DNA of 64,000 bases, taken from assembly GCF_014805625.2 (NCBI RefSeq), contig NW_023998414.1:16550769-16614768 (forward strand). The letters run 5' to 3'. Position numbers and translations under genes: made by a program. The notes below the pieces were generated by a model, which had not been told where the DNA came from, did not search any database, and saw nothing but the letters and a program-made list of their open reading frames with translations. The number at the start of each line of letters is the position of its first letter. The stretch's first letter is position 1. This DNA is from Glossina fuscipes. Lineage: Eukaryota; Arthropoda; Insecta; Diptera; Glossinidae. Positions 22,101 to 34,651 of the stretch are shown one piece after another.

Positions 22101-25100
22101 CGTGATTGCATATTCTGTAACTCATGTCCGTCAATCGGCGAAGAGGATTTCGAAGTTCTGGCTGGTTCAGTACCGGCGCTACTACCTCGTTTTCCTGTCT
22201 TAAATATTGCTAATACTGATTTTTGTTTATTAGGTGTAGCTGCCTGTGATTGAGGAGTTTGCCGATCTTTACTTTTACTACGGGAACGTGATCGCTCTCT
22301 AGGCGAATCGGGAGAATCTTTGCCACCCAAACGAAATAATGAGCTGAAAGATGACTTACGCGATACTGATATGGCAGCGGGAGAAGGAGAACGGCTACCA
22401 TGTAAATCTTTAGGTCCCATTATCTGCCCTCGTAAAGTTTTTGGACTGGCTGTGGGCGTCAAACGATTCTCCGTTTCTAAGTTCTTTTGAGTCAAGCATA
22501 AGGAAGCCGGTTTTTTTTGAGTCGTACTGCCACGTGAATATACGGGAGCTAGAGTGTTGGGTGCTTCCACTATCTTTTCATGGGGAGCTACACCTTTGTC
22601 ATCGTACATGTGATCAGGCTTAAGGTTGATACGTATATACTCAGTGCCACTTGGTGTTTTCCCGACAATCATTTGTCCTGGACTTTTGATGTTACGTCGC
22701 TGTGTTCCCACAGAAGATTTCGCATTAAAGATTTTCGAATCGGGTCGATTTTGAGCCAAAATTTTTTCTGTCAGCTTATCGTCACCATTAGTCAAAGAAG
22801 TTGGTGGCTTACGTTTCGGCGAAGATTCAACTTTAATTCCCTCAGCTAATACTGCCTGCGTGGGATCACGAGTACGTGCCAAAAGAACTTGCTCAAGCAG
22901 ATAAGTTGTTGGTGGCTCCGCCGTTGTACTCAACCCACCATCTACCATACTCTCCACCGGTTTTGGTCCACAAAATGATGTTTCCAAAAGCATACGATGC
23001 GGCGAAGGAGAACGTGATAAACCGGACACCGCCGACAAATGGCTTACTGCTGAACCTTGACTACCGACGCTAGAGACACGACTAGTGCGTCCCGATATAC
23101 ATAACAAGGCAGCAACTTCGGAACTCGCCGAATCCTTACGTTGATGTTGTTGTAAATACGCTTGATGATCATCAAATTTAAATATATGAGGCGAAGATCG
23201 TTTAGGCTGAAAATACATGAGCAAATTAAATATTGAATCTCTACGGATTTCAATAGCTTTTCATTAGTTATTTCCGTTTGCATTTTAATTAACTTTTCAC
23301 AACTGTTTATTTCTTATTTCAATCACATGTTGAGTTGAATATTTATGTCTACCTATACACATAATTAAAAATTACCGTTCTAGTATTTGCACATGCACGC
23401 ACACATGCTCGCATATTATTGTAAAAAGGAAATGTCGAAAACTGTTGACATTATTGTTGTTGTTATTGTTATTATTACTATTATTGTTGATTTCATTCAT
23501 TTAAAAATGTAAACTAGCAAGTCGAACATCAACAGACCAAAAAAGGAGAAATTTCCTTCATTTAGTCGGTTTGTCAGTTCGTTTGTCAGGTCGCTCAGAA
23601 TAGAATAGAAAATATATGCAGGTGTGTAAGTGTACATATATGAGTCTTGCGTGGAAAGTAGAAATGTTTTGTTTCGATTATGTCGAGTATGTCGAATAAA
23701 ACCGCATACGTACGAGCAACGTACGGTCATGGCACTGTTGTAGCAACAAGTTAAACAAAACTTAAGACAGGCTGGAGCATTTTCCCTCAAATCTATAGCA
23801 ATGAGGTGTGCAGTTTTTTGCCTTTTCTCCCTCTTTTTGCAGATAACATTAAGTGCCACCGTCATGTTCAACGTTACAAAAGATTGTTTATAATTAAAAT
23901 TAATGTTATATGATTTTTTCTCTTTTTTTGCCTTGAGCGTCAAAATGGAATTAGTGCGTAAAAGAAATTCTTTCTTTTCAAGTATACATCAAGGTTCTAA
24001 CTAAAAAGGCTTGCTACAAACAAAAAGAACATGGCTGCGTCAATATCAAAAAGTTTATGTTGGTGTTAAAACTTCTCGTTAAAAAAACCTTTAATTTTTA
24101 ATCTTTGATCAAGCATTGATTTGTAGATCTGCGATTCTAAGGTTTTTCATAATCATTTGCAAGGGATTTTGAATTTACTTAATCCCTCAGCACATCGGAT
24201 TGGGTCGGTCTTCATACTTAAAAATCATAAAAACGTAATTTCTAACTTATCTAAAAAAGAAAAAAAATCGATTTACAAACATAGAACGTAGATTCTTATT
24301 ACAACAGATACAACGAAAGCTGTCAACTACTGTCAACAAATTATGAACGCTATCCTGCTGCATACACAAAAAAATTCAAAGCCAATAGGACAATCGCATG
24401 GCACAAGTCGGATCACGCTAAAATAACCCGGTTTGTCAGCGGACATCGGGACGTTACGTCTCAATTTTTTAACTTTCTTCGAAATGAAGCTTTTTAGTGA
24501 GTTTTAAACGATCTTTTTGTCACCTGAAAATGAATCCACTCTATTGCTCTATGGGAGCGATTTTTTTGGAAAAAAGAAAAAAGTCAATTATTCGCTGTTT
24601 TTTTTTTTTTTTTTTTTTTAAATCAATTTTTGATTTTGAGTCATATTTCCAGAGAGTTGTTGCATATTTCCCGTAAGTAAGAAGGATCTTTAGGAAAACT
24701 TTTGCTTTTTAAGACAGAAATGGTCAAGTTTTAATATATTATGATGAAAGTTGATGCATGATAGTAGTTTGACATCAAATGTAATTAGGCCGAATTTGGA
24801 ATATGTACCACAATTTTTGGACCTTTTTCTTTGGCACGGCCATGCTTACGGAAACTAAATCTTTATTTGTAAAGAGGTCTAATTTTTAATCTACAGTTAC
24901 ATAGTAGTTAGTTCACATAAAAAGAGGGCATATTTTTGTGCTCTATGAAAAGTAGTAATGTGGGATAGGGTATTTATTAGTGAGCTTAGCGCAACTACGA
25001 AGTTTTCACTTGTTTTTTTTCTTTTGCCAAAATCAAAATAAACCTTTTCCAAAGTTTGAATATCTAAACTATATGAAATGAAATGGGTCAGATCACGTAT

Positions 25101-28100
25101 AATATTAAAGCACTTTTAAAAATTCTTAATTAATTTCCATTTAAATAACCGAGAGATAACCATTTGTGTCAATAGAGCAAATATTACACTGAAATAATAT
25201 TTAGTGTTGATAGGGGGAAACAAACACAAACACCTGATTACATATAGATGCCTATTCCGCATACATATCGAGAGTAATCCGAATGGATGCATACAACATT
25301 TGCAAGCACGTCAATAACCGTATGTGTGCATTTTGCATATGTACGCAGGGGGCCTCAATTGTAAATTGTGCAATTTTTTGTTTTTTTATATTCAGTTCCA
25401 CAAGGCGAAATACAGTTAACAATGTCGTCATTCAGACAACATTGTCGTGATGAGCAGGCAACGACGTTAATCGAGAACTTGAATTAATTTCTAGCGTATT
25501 TTTCTTAATAAGTACGCTCAACTCCTTTTTTACGCGGCCGATATCATCCTTGGAACGAAGGTATGTGCAAAAAATCGCATAAAAAATACATGTGATATGT
25601 AGTAAATTTGAGGATATATTTCGCAACTCAATAAAATCGTGTAAAATGAAGAAACTCTAAATATGTTCCCAAAAGACCGCGCAACAGAAGTAATAATGAA
25701 ATCCATATGAAATATTTATGAAACAATAAAAATTCATTTCTATTTGCAAAAGAAATGAAAAAATTAGTGTGCAATAAAAGTTCACTTCATACGTGCGACA
25801 TATAAAAATTTCAGTTGAAATTAGGAATAAAAATTAGTTTCTCAACTATTCATCGCTAGTTGATAACAAGCGAGTACGTTTATCATGGGCTAGACCAATA
25901 ATCATTGAGTTTGATTCTAATGAAGAATGGCATTCGTTATTAACGCCGTCTGCTGTTTTTCTTGCTGTTATAAAGTTTGCTATTAGCAGCGTTTTTTTTT
26001 TTTTTTTTGTGTCTTAGGATGCTTATATAATCGTTGATGCCCAGCTGCGCAAAACTTAAGCGTACGTTGAACTAGAATTAAAGAAAATTTCTATTTGGGA
26101 TTCGTGCTAGAACAAAAAATGTATGTAAGAAAGTGTATGGTTGCTTTTTGGTGAACCGGATAAAAAAAGTTCGTGTGAAAAAAGAGTTGAGTTTATAATA
26201 TAGTTAGCTCATAGTATACGGAAATGTATATTATTTAGAACATCACTACTTTTCTCTATTTGTTTGATCAACATATCTACCAGGTGGCAACGGGCTCTTA
26301 CTTCAACAGGATTTGTCCTATTAGCTAAGCGAGTGCTTCAAACAAGAAGATAGCGAGAACAAAAAAGAAGTTCTCTTGTTAATCTTAAAGTCCTCTCAAA
26401 TCCTATTAGTTGCTTTAAAACAGATTTCTTTTACTTTACCGGCAATTTATGTGCAATATATGGCGAGATTCGGCATTTTATTATTTCGGTTGACTGTAAT
26501 ACAGCTATCAGCCAGTTTAGGGAAGAGCATTTGCAGCCGACTAGATACGAATTGTCACTATCAAGTCAGTGATCGCGGGATCAAATCTCAGTACAGTAGA
26601 GCTCACTTGCTTGTTAGCTATAGTGAGCGCTTAGTCGCAAATTACATGGCACTTAACGATTTGAACACACACACCCTGAGTGATTGACCGATGTTGTCAA
26701 ACATTGTTGTCTACAAGTCGGATGAAAGTTCGTGAAGTGTGGTATGAAATGTTAAACGAAGAAAATTAATTCAAGCTCCCAATAAAATATGTGTAATATA
26801 TGCTGAATTGTAGGTGAGAAAATTTAATCTTTCCTACCAACAACTGATTTTGTGATGATGATGACGATAATGACGTTAGTCACGATGCCGATGATGTTGG
26901 TGATAGTGATTTCGGTTGTCACACGCACACAATTTCTAATCCTGTTAATATTGTATACTGTGGCCGATGTCGTTGTTGAACACTACAAAAAAAATCTATT
27001 GGGGACAATTACGAGACTTAATTAAATCATATTTCAATTTCTCTTTTAACTTGAAGTCGCTTCTTTCAATATAAATTTAAAAGTTTTCACTTATTTTCAT
27101 CGAACTTTTATTAATTTAATAAACTTGCTTAGGAGATGTTGTTTCCTCATTTAAAACGAAAACTACAAGAGTGCAAAATATTCTACATTGATTTTTTCAA
27201 CAAACTACGTAATGTAAGCAACAATATATTGTTTTATTTTATTTTATTTTTTTTTTTTTTGTTTTTTCTTGCTTTAGTTTTTCAATTTATTATAGTTGTC
27301 ATCTAGTAGCATAAAGTTTTAGTTTATTTCATTTATTAATTTAAATATACATATATAGTTTTCTTCCAACATTCTATTAGATATTCAGAAAAGTTAGTTT
27401 CTTTCTCTCTCCTTTTTTTTTGTTTTTTCTCTTTTTGTTTTATTAATTTTCTAAAAACAAAACATGCATTGTCTTGATGCATGTAACCTTTTGTTGCAGA
27501 AGTTTCGTTGAAACGTAATTTCTAATAAAATATTCCCCATTTTCATTCAAGGTGGCTTCATTGTTTTGATGTTGAGTTCATTACTAGAATAAGGATATTT
27601 ATTGTCTTTTGTGGGTGCTTAGCTACAATATATATAATATAAGGTCTTTTGATTTCATTTAATTTTCAATAAAAAATTATTCTACATGAAATCGATTTTT
27701 TATAAATATATGAAGATGGCGAGTGGCAATCTTTTAATTACCGTTTCTAAGAGTGATGATCTCGTAATGATAAATTTATATGCATACACTTCTAACTTTT
27801 GTACCGTTTACTCAGTAAACTACAGCTTGCAGAACGGCATACGCTTAATACAAAGTTTTTGAGTTAAGATTGGAGGAGAATATGTTCCTCTGTTTGAAAG
27901 TTTTCAATAAACATTTCAAGCGTATTGTACAATTAACTAACTACACTGACAATAGTAAGGGATGAATGTCGCTTAGCTTAGCTCCTTTTCGGACACTTTA
28001 GCGATTATCTAAAGACAATGATAATGATTTCATTATTATTTAATGGAATGGAATATACCCACATTTCTTCGGAAAACTATCGTGCACACCGTTATTTCTA

Positions 28101-31100
28101 TCTTATAATCATCTGCCTATTTCTATTTCTACCTAAAGTCACAACCACACCTAGAACCAAAGCCATAGTAGTAGACATACTAGCACTGATAGCGATAGCT
28201 TTGTCTACAGCAATAGAAATTGCGATAGCAATGGCATGGAGGAAGGAATTCAAATGCTACCATGGATTACATCTAATACATGCTGACCCCGTATAATAGA
28301 CAGGTCTGAAATTCCCAGCACTGACAGATGAGTGCTGTGTTTAACAGAAAATTTATATTATTTTGTTAAAGGCGTTGACTCTTCTGGCGACCGCAGAATT
28401 TCATATCATTTCGATTATTTATTTCTACAAGTGACGATGGCCTTAGTGGCGCTACTTTTGGTATTTTTGAATCAGGAAAAATTCACTCATTGCTTTTTTT
28501 ATTATATATTGGTTTGAATATTGTTATGGGAATTCTGCTTCGTCGAAACAATCTGTTCATGGGACACGCATACTGCTAAACGGACTAAAAGCCCAAAAGA
28601 GATGATTTACACCAGAAACACATAAAAAATAAAAATACAGAAAATTACGCTCGATAGTCGAAAAGTGAAGTTACAAAAGTGCACTGAGATTGTAAATGTA
28701 TAAAAGGCAGTGAAAATTTCCCTTTCTTCTAGAGAGCTGGATACCGTGTATACTCACAGTGCCTAAAGAACATGAACTGATGGCAAAATTGCAGGAATTG
28801 AGGCGCGAAGAGCTCCTCTAACCGCAGTATTTTCTCCATTGCGTTCTCACTGACTATTATTTGTTGGCACAAAATCACAAAGGGATTTTGATCAAATGAT
28901 GCGATTACGCTAAACCGCAAATAGGAAACATGTTTTGAAAGTCTTGAAAAGTTCGGGAAATGTTGGAATGACCGCATTATTCTTGATATTGATTTTCTCG
29001 ATGAATAAAAGGAAAAAAAATTGTTTCTTACTGCCGTCCCAGAAACTATTAATCAATATAAAACATTCGATGTGAGATTGCCAAGATTAGAGACTTTGTT
29101 AGAACAAGAAAAAAGCCTGCACATGCATGAGATCTACCATCTAAAAGTTGACTGCTAAAGAAATTTGTGCGAAGAGATAGGTAACAATGATAATGATTAT
29201 TGTACAAAATATTTAATGAAAGAGTTGTCCGCGTCAGGTCTGTACGCCTCCAATTCAGTTTTCTGAAAACGTGTTCTATGACTAACGTTATTGAGGGAGC
29301 ATAAAAGGAAATGGCATAAAAGAATTTTGCGATGTTATTGTATTAAATGTTAGAAACGCTTTCAACAGGCCCGATTAGAAAACCACTAGTAACAGTCAAA
29401 AGGTCTCAAGATTCTCTTCGCACCCCAATCAAATGGCAGACACTTGTTTATAAGAGAATTTTGTACGCACAATACCTAGAGCAGATGCCAAAAAAAATTA
29501 CCACAGAAGTATTCTAAGACATCATCCCAAGTGCCTATCCTCAGAATCTAACATAAGACGTTGTAGTCAATTTGAATCGCCCAAAAAGAGGGTAAGAGAG
29601 TGGATTGATCAGCACCGTATAGCTCGGATAAGTAGGTAGCTTTGTAACTCTAATCTAAAAGTTACCACAGAAAAGAACTGAACCGATATAAGTGACACAC
29701 AAAATCACAGCTTAGCTTGATATATTACTTATTATACTTGACTAAACACACTTCTAATTGATATTTGGAATAAATTTGTTTGTGGACTGAGAACATCGAT
29801 TTTGAAGATCACAATTGTATCGCTCCTATCCTCAATGCAGAGCGCTAAAGAAACACGATTTCATATTATAGGTGGCACGAAGTAGATGATTTCGGATGGG
29901 ATGATATATGGTTTTAACAGAATCCTGCAATCCTGCCGTACATACATATGTAACACGATCAGTTTATGACGAGAAAAGTTCAACGACCATGTAATATATA
30001 AAGACCTATACATAAGGTTGCCACAAAAATCATGCGATATAACTCTATTCGACTTTTTACTTTGGGATGACCATCGTTGACCATTAGCCTACGCCGATAG
30101 ACGACGAATTCTCAATACGTTTTTAATTGAACTTAAAATAAAAACAACTAAGAAAGTAATATTCGGCCGTGACCGAATCTTTTATGCCCATCACTCGTAT
30201 CCTCAAAAGGATTAAAAAAAAGATAATAATTAAATTTTGATATTTTATAATATGGGATGATCGCGCCTGATTTTTTCTATTTTCAGAATAAAAATAGAAA
30301 TTTATATAGTGCATGCGCTGTACATTACGAGAGACAAGTAAAAAACATGGAAAGCAAATGGTATTCTCAGCTTTGGTTGTATAGACGTGCGAAAGTTGCA
30401 CACGTATCCTCTGATCGGGTTGGATTATTTTCAAATTCTTGTGCCTATTTGAAGGCGACGTCTTCATTTTAACGAATGGAAGAATGCTAACGATAGAAAC
30501 CACACGGACATGGTAACGTGCATCCCAACTTTGAAACTGGCCAAGAACTTATATACTTTGTTGGGTTTTTGAAGCTTGTTTCTGCGCTTTTTAAAAGTGT
30601 CTGCCCGTCTGCCCAAGCATGCAGCATATGTGGTAAACATTCTTGCGCTAGCAAAAATAAAGATTCGCCTACAAATTCGCGAAAAAATTAGGATGTGTGC
30701 CGAATTTTTCAAAGAGCACCCTTACAATTTCTGAACGGCTACGCGATAAAAATTTTTATTTTGGAAGTAGAAAAAAAATCGGCCACGTCCACTCAATATT
30801 ATTGTTTTCTTCTCGGCCCTTGTTTGGTGTAACGATGATAGGTATAAGAGATTCGATCGCGCCCGAATATAATTTTCTTACTTGTTTAAGATATTTTCTT
30901 GCTCCAGGAAGTAAATAATAAATCTTGTGTTGGAATCTTTGCAATTTAGGTACACTACACATATTACACACAGTGCTTAACGTAGCGGAACTGTTGATTA
31001 AAACTTGTTTGCTATTAAAAGAAGGGCCCTAAGCTTCGCGTAAATATATTGTTTTTTGCGATTGCACTTGTATCGTGAAGATTGTAAACTAAATATGCTT

Positions 31101-34100
31101 TTGATACAATCTTTTTTTCTTTTCTTCTTTTTTTGTTTTAAATTTTACAATAAACTTACCTGTTGTTGCATTTGTTGCTGCTGCTGTTGTTGTTGTTGTT
31201 GTTGTTGTTGTTGTAGCAACTTAGCTTCCTCCTCTCTCTTTTGCTGGGGATCCATGAAATATAATTCTTCTGTAGAGCTGCGCAATTCTAGAGCGCCTTC
31301 TTCACGAAAGCCTAAATCAATTGATTCCTGTAGGGTGCCAGTGCCCACCTTTACTTAATTAGTTTTTTTTTTTTTGGTTTTTTGTTTTGTTTTTTAAATT
31401 TTGAATTGTATATATATAAAAATATAATTTTCCATTTTTTTTTTTTTTTTTTTTTTTGAACATAAAATCACATCAATTTATTTTTTCAACAAATCAAAAA
31501 AAAAAAAAACGCAAATTAAAATTTTTTTTAATTAATACCAAATTTTCATAGAAATCGTTTATAATGGATACCAGGAAGACGGATTAAAAATACAACGAAA
31601 GAAAGTGGGCATAAAAAGTATAATAAGAAAATGGAATACAAGCAAAAAATTACCATTAATTATACATTCTAGAAAATTAAATATTAAAAGAAAAAGAAAC
31701 AATTATTGTTATTCCATAAATACTGTGACCTATTGTGTAATGCTTATGGGATAAGTGAGAAGAAAAAATCAAAAGTGCAAGTGGACGTTCAAGTTTTGTA
31801 TTATTGTCAACCTTTAGCGAGAACTCGTCTCATTCATTAAAACATTGTCCTATGTGATGAAAATAACAAAGACATTTTTAAATCAACCACGATGGAGATT
31901 ATCTTCTACTACTTACACTGTCAAATTACGTACTAGGTCTACCCGAAAGTTCTCCGAAAGTTCGGTTTTAGAATGAAAACTAATCTCGGTTTTCGAATAC
32001 GGGCGAAAATGGTTTGTTGGGCTGAATCCAAGTCTTTCCGCATTCTTAAGGTATCGGCTTCGAAACATTGGAAATGCTTTCACGCAGCTTGTCGTTGAAA
32101 ATGGGACAAATCGACCAAGAAATATGCATGCAGCACGACGCGAACTGAAAACATCTTTCTTTTCAAAGCCAAAAGAAAATATTTTGTATTTCGATCACTA
32201 ATCATAAACGATACAAATTCTCATTCTATCTTATAGTAACTACACAACATAGAACAAATCGGCCAGACCCACTCGGTGATATAGATTAGATAGACCAGTA
32301 TTAAAAATACTTCGGTATACATCACTTCAATGATCCTTATCCGTCTAGTTACGGCGAAGCGAATAGAAAGAAATTAAAGTTGACGGAAAGCAACTGAAAG
32401 AAATATTTACGTTGCTAGAAAGGGTTGCCATATAGGTTCAACAATAGAATATTGATTGTTCTTATACTACCTATGGTACACGGAACCTTAAATTTACGAG
32501 GATGTACGTGTACGTTGAAAGTTATGCAAACATCGAAAAAATTTATTATATCCATTGAATCAGGAAATGCTGTGAGTTAGGCTTGTCTGTCTAGCTTGTG
32601 TGTATAAATGTTAGTGTTACTTAGACGAAATTCGGTGTACGGTAACTTCAAATGTTTCTACCAAAATTAAAGTCAAAAGCTTTGTTTTCGCGGCCAAGAA
32701 AGTGTCATCCACACACCTCTCGCACATAGAACATAATCGATTCAAATTTTCACGCTGATCGAGACTATATACACTTTACAGGATCTCTGAAGCTTTCGTT
32801 TGACAAAATGAGTATACCCCAAGCCATCGATCATACCACCTCTCTATGTTTCATTATTGTGCATGTTGTGCATTTGTGTTTTAGATGGAGAACTCGAAGA
32901 CGTCAATTAGAAAAACTTGATAGTCGTCACTTATTTTTGTTAAAAAATATCGAAGGCTAAACGTTGTTGCCATAAAAAGTATTGATTTTCAAAAGGCACT
33001 CATATGGAAAGTGTACCCAACAACAGACTTATGCAATCCAAACGTACCGCGGAAGAGTTATATGCCCAATCGTTATTCTGAATCAATTTCCATCATAAAA
33101 TTCTAAAAGTTTGACTTGACTTATTTTGATATGATAAAAAAATTTCCCAAAATCGAAAATCATATAATAAAAGTTCAGTCTATTTAGTTAAATTTCTTCT
33201 TAAAAACTTAATATATCTTGTACCACAAACAGTTGAGTGTATAAGTATGCATTCACCTATTATAAGTCATTTCCCTCTAAGCTATAGTAGAAAATTCATG
33301 AGAAATTGTAAATTGTTCTCCCTTGTTCTTACTCCCTCTATGTCCGGGATAACGATAATATTACAAACTAAAACTCTTAGCTGAAAAAACTGGGTTAGTA
33401 AAAAAAAAAAGAAGAGCCAAGAATTGATTTAAGACGTTATGTAAGTGAGATAAAAACCTGTCTTTATAGAAAAGAGAGCAAAAAAAAAAAAAAAAATCGA
33501 AAAGATAGACTAGGAAAAAAAGAAAAACATACCGAGAAACAACATTAAAATGGAAGAAGACGGTAAAAACAAACACCCAGAGCCACAGCAAAGCAGAATA
33601 CCAGTGGCAGTGAACACAGACAACAGACAACAGACAACAGAGTTATTGTTACATATTCAATGGGAAGTGCAGTGCGAGTGTATAGTGTGCGTGTGTGTGT
33701 GTGTGTGTGTGTGTATGTGTCAGTGCGCTATTTGTGATGTATAAGAAACTATTGACGTAAATTACATATAGCGTAAGCCAAGTCAAAGCAAAAAAGAAAA
33801 AAGACACCTTCGTAGGCTGAAATTTTTTGTCCGACCCGTACGTCAGACTTCCGCCCCCGCACGCGCAAAAGAAGCATTAAAGCAAGTTAAACGGAAATCG
33901 TTAAGAAAAGAATCACCTGTTCAAACACATTTTCTGGACTGCTCTCGCGGCTATCCTCTTCATGATGCGATGACGATGAGGCGCGACTCAATTCTATGCG
34001 CGGCGTTGAAGGTGTGCATAAAGTGGTCGCACCTTTATAAGTGTTTAACATTTCCACAGCAGTCACTGCTCCACCGCCACCTGATCGTTTGCTACCAAGA

Positions 34101-34615
34101 GTGCCGTTCGTGTTTAATTCCTGTTTAACTTTGGCCTTAACTCCTTCATCATCGCCATTATAATCAATGTTTGCTTTCGGTGTCGTTGTTATTGTTGTCA
34201 TTGTTACTGTCGGTGATGCTGACGTCTGTTCTTGCGTTATTTGCTTAGGACCATTTCCTTTCATCATTTGTGCTTCTGTTCGCTTTGTTTCCGTTATTGC
34301 TGCTGATCTATTCATTCGGTGCTGTTGATAGTTCGCTTGGTTTTTATCATTTGTTTCCATCTGTAATTTAATTGAACTTATTTAGAAATGAAAATGATTT
34401 TATATGTTCTTTTGTTATTTTTTATTATTTGTTCTAATTATTAATAATTCAATCGAAATTCTCTTCGCTCTTCACTACATAAATCGTCCTATATAGGAAT
34501 TATTTCGAATTTCTTTCTTTAAACGCTTACATATAAACACTTTTTTTATTGAATATAACCGCCCGCAATGCATTCATAATTTTTCTTTTTTTTTTAAATA
34601 TTTAAAAATATCACA

Positions 34616-34651
<36 letters not shown>

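Larger units (their letters stand above)
23207..31159 (-). other. Gene B intron 3 (about 8.0 kb)
   Basis: This intron separates exons 3 and 4. It contains a Rep-2/Rep-3-like relic in reverse orientation (about 24600-24985), a second tRNA-derived SINE (26533-26705), an R1-like reverse transcriptase relic (29220-29640) and a Rep-1 copy with inverted ends (30140-30890). There are T runs at 24600-24620 and 25990-26010. I see no further host exon. Confidence 0.7.
31328..33916 (-). other. Gene B intron 2 (about 2.6 kb)
   Basis: AT-rich intron with a T run at 31437-31457, a Rep-1 fragment at 32690-32830 and a GT microsatellite at 33685-33720. No internal exon recognised. The block around 31933-31970, with a repeated 'ccgaaagttc', faintly recalls mariner-type ends, but no transposase frame follows. 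Confidence 0.65.

Noticed and set aside
19280..23224. Many short plus-strand ORFs within gene B exon 4
   Set aside because: They are frame shadows of the strongly supported minus-strand exon.
31930..32160. Mariner-type transposon end
   Set aside because: 'ggtctacccgaaagttctcc' faintly recalls mariner termini, but no partner end or transposase frame was found.
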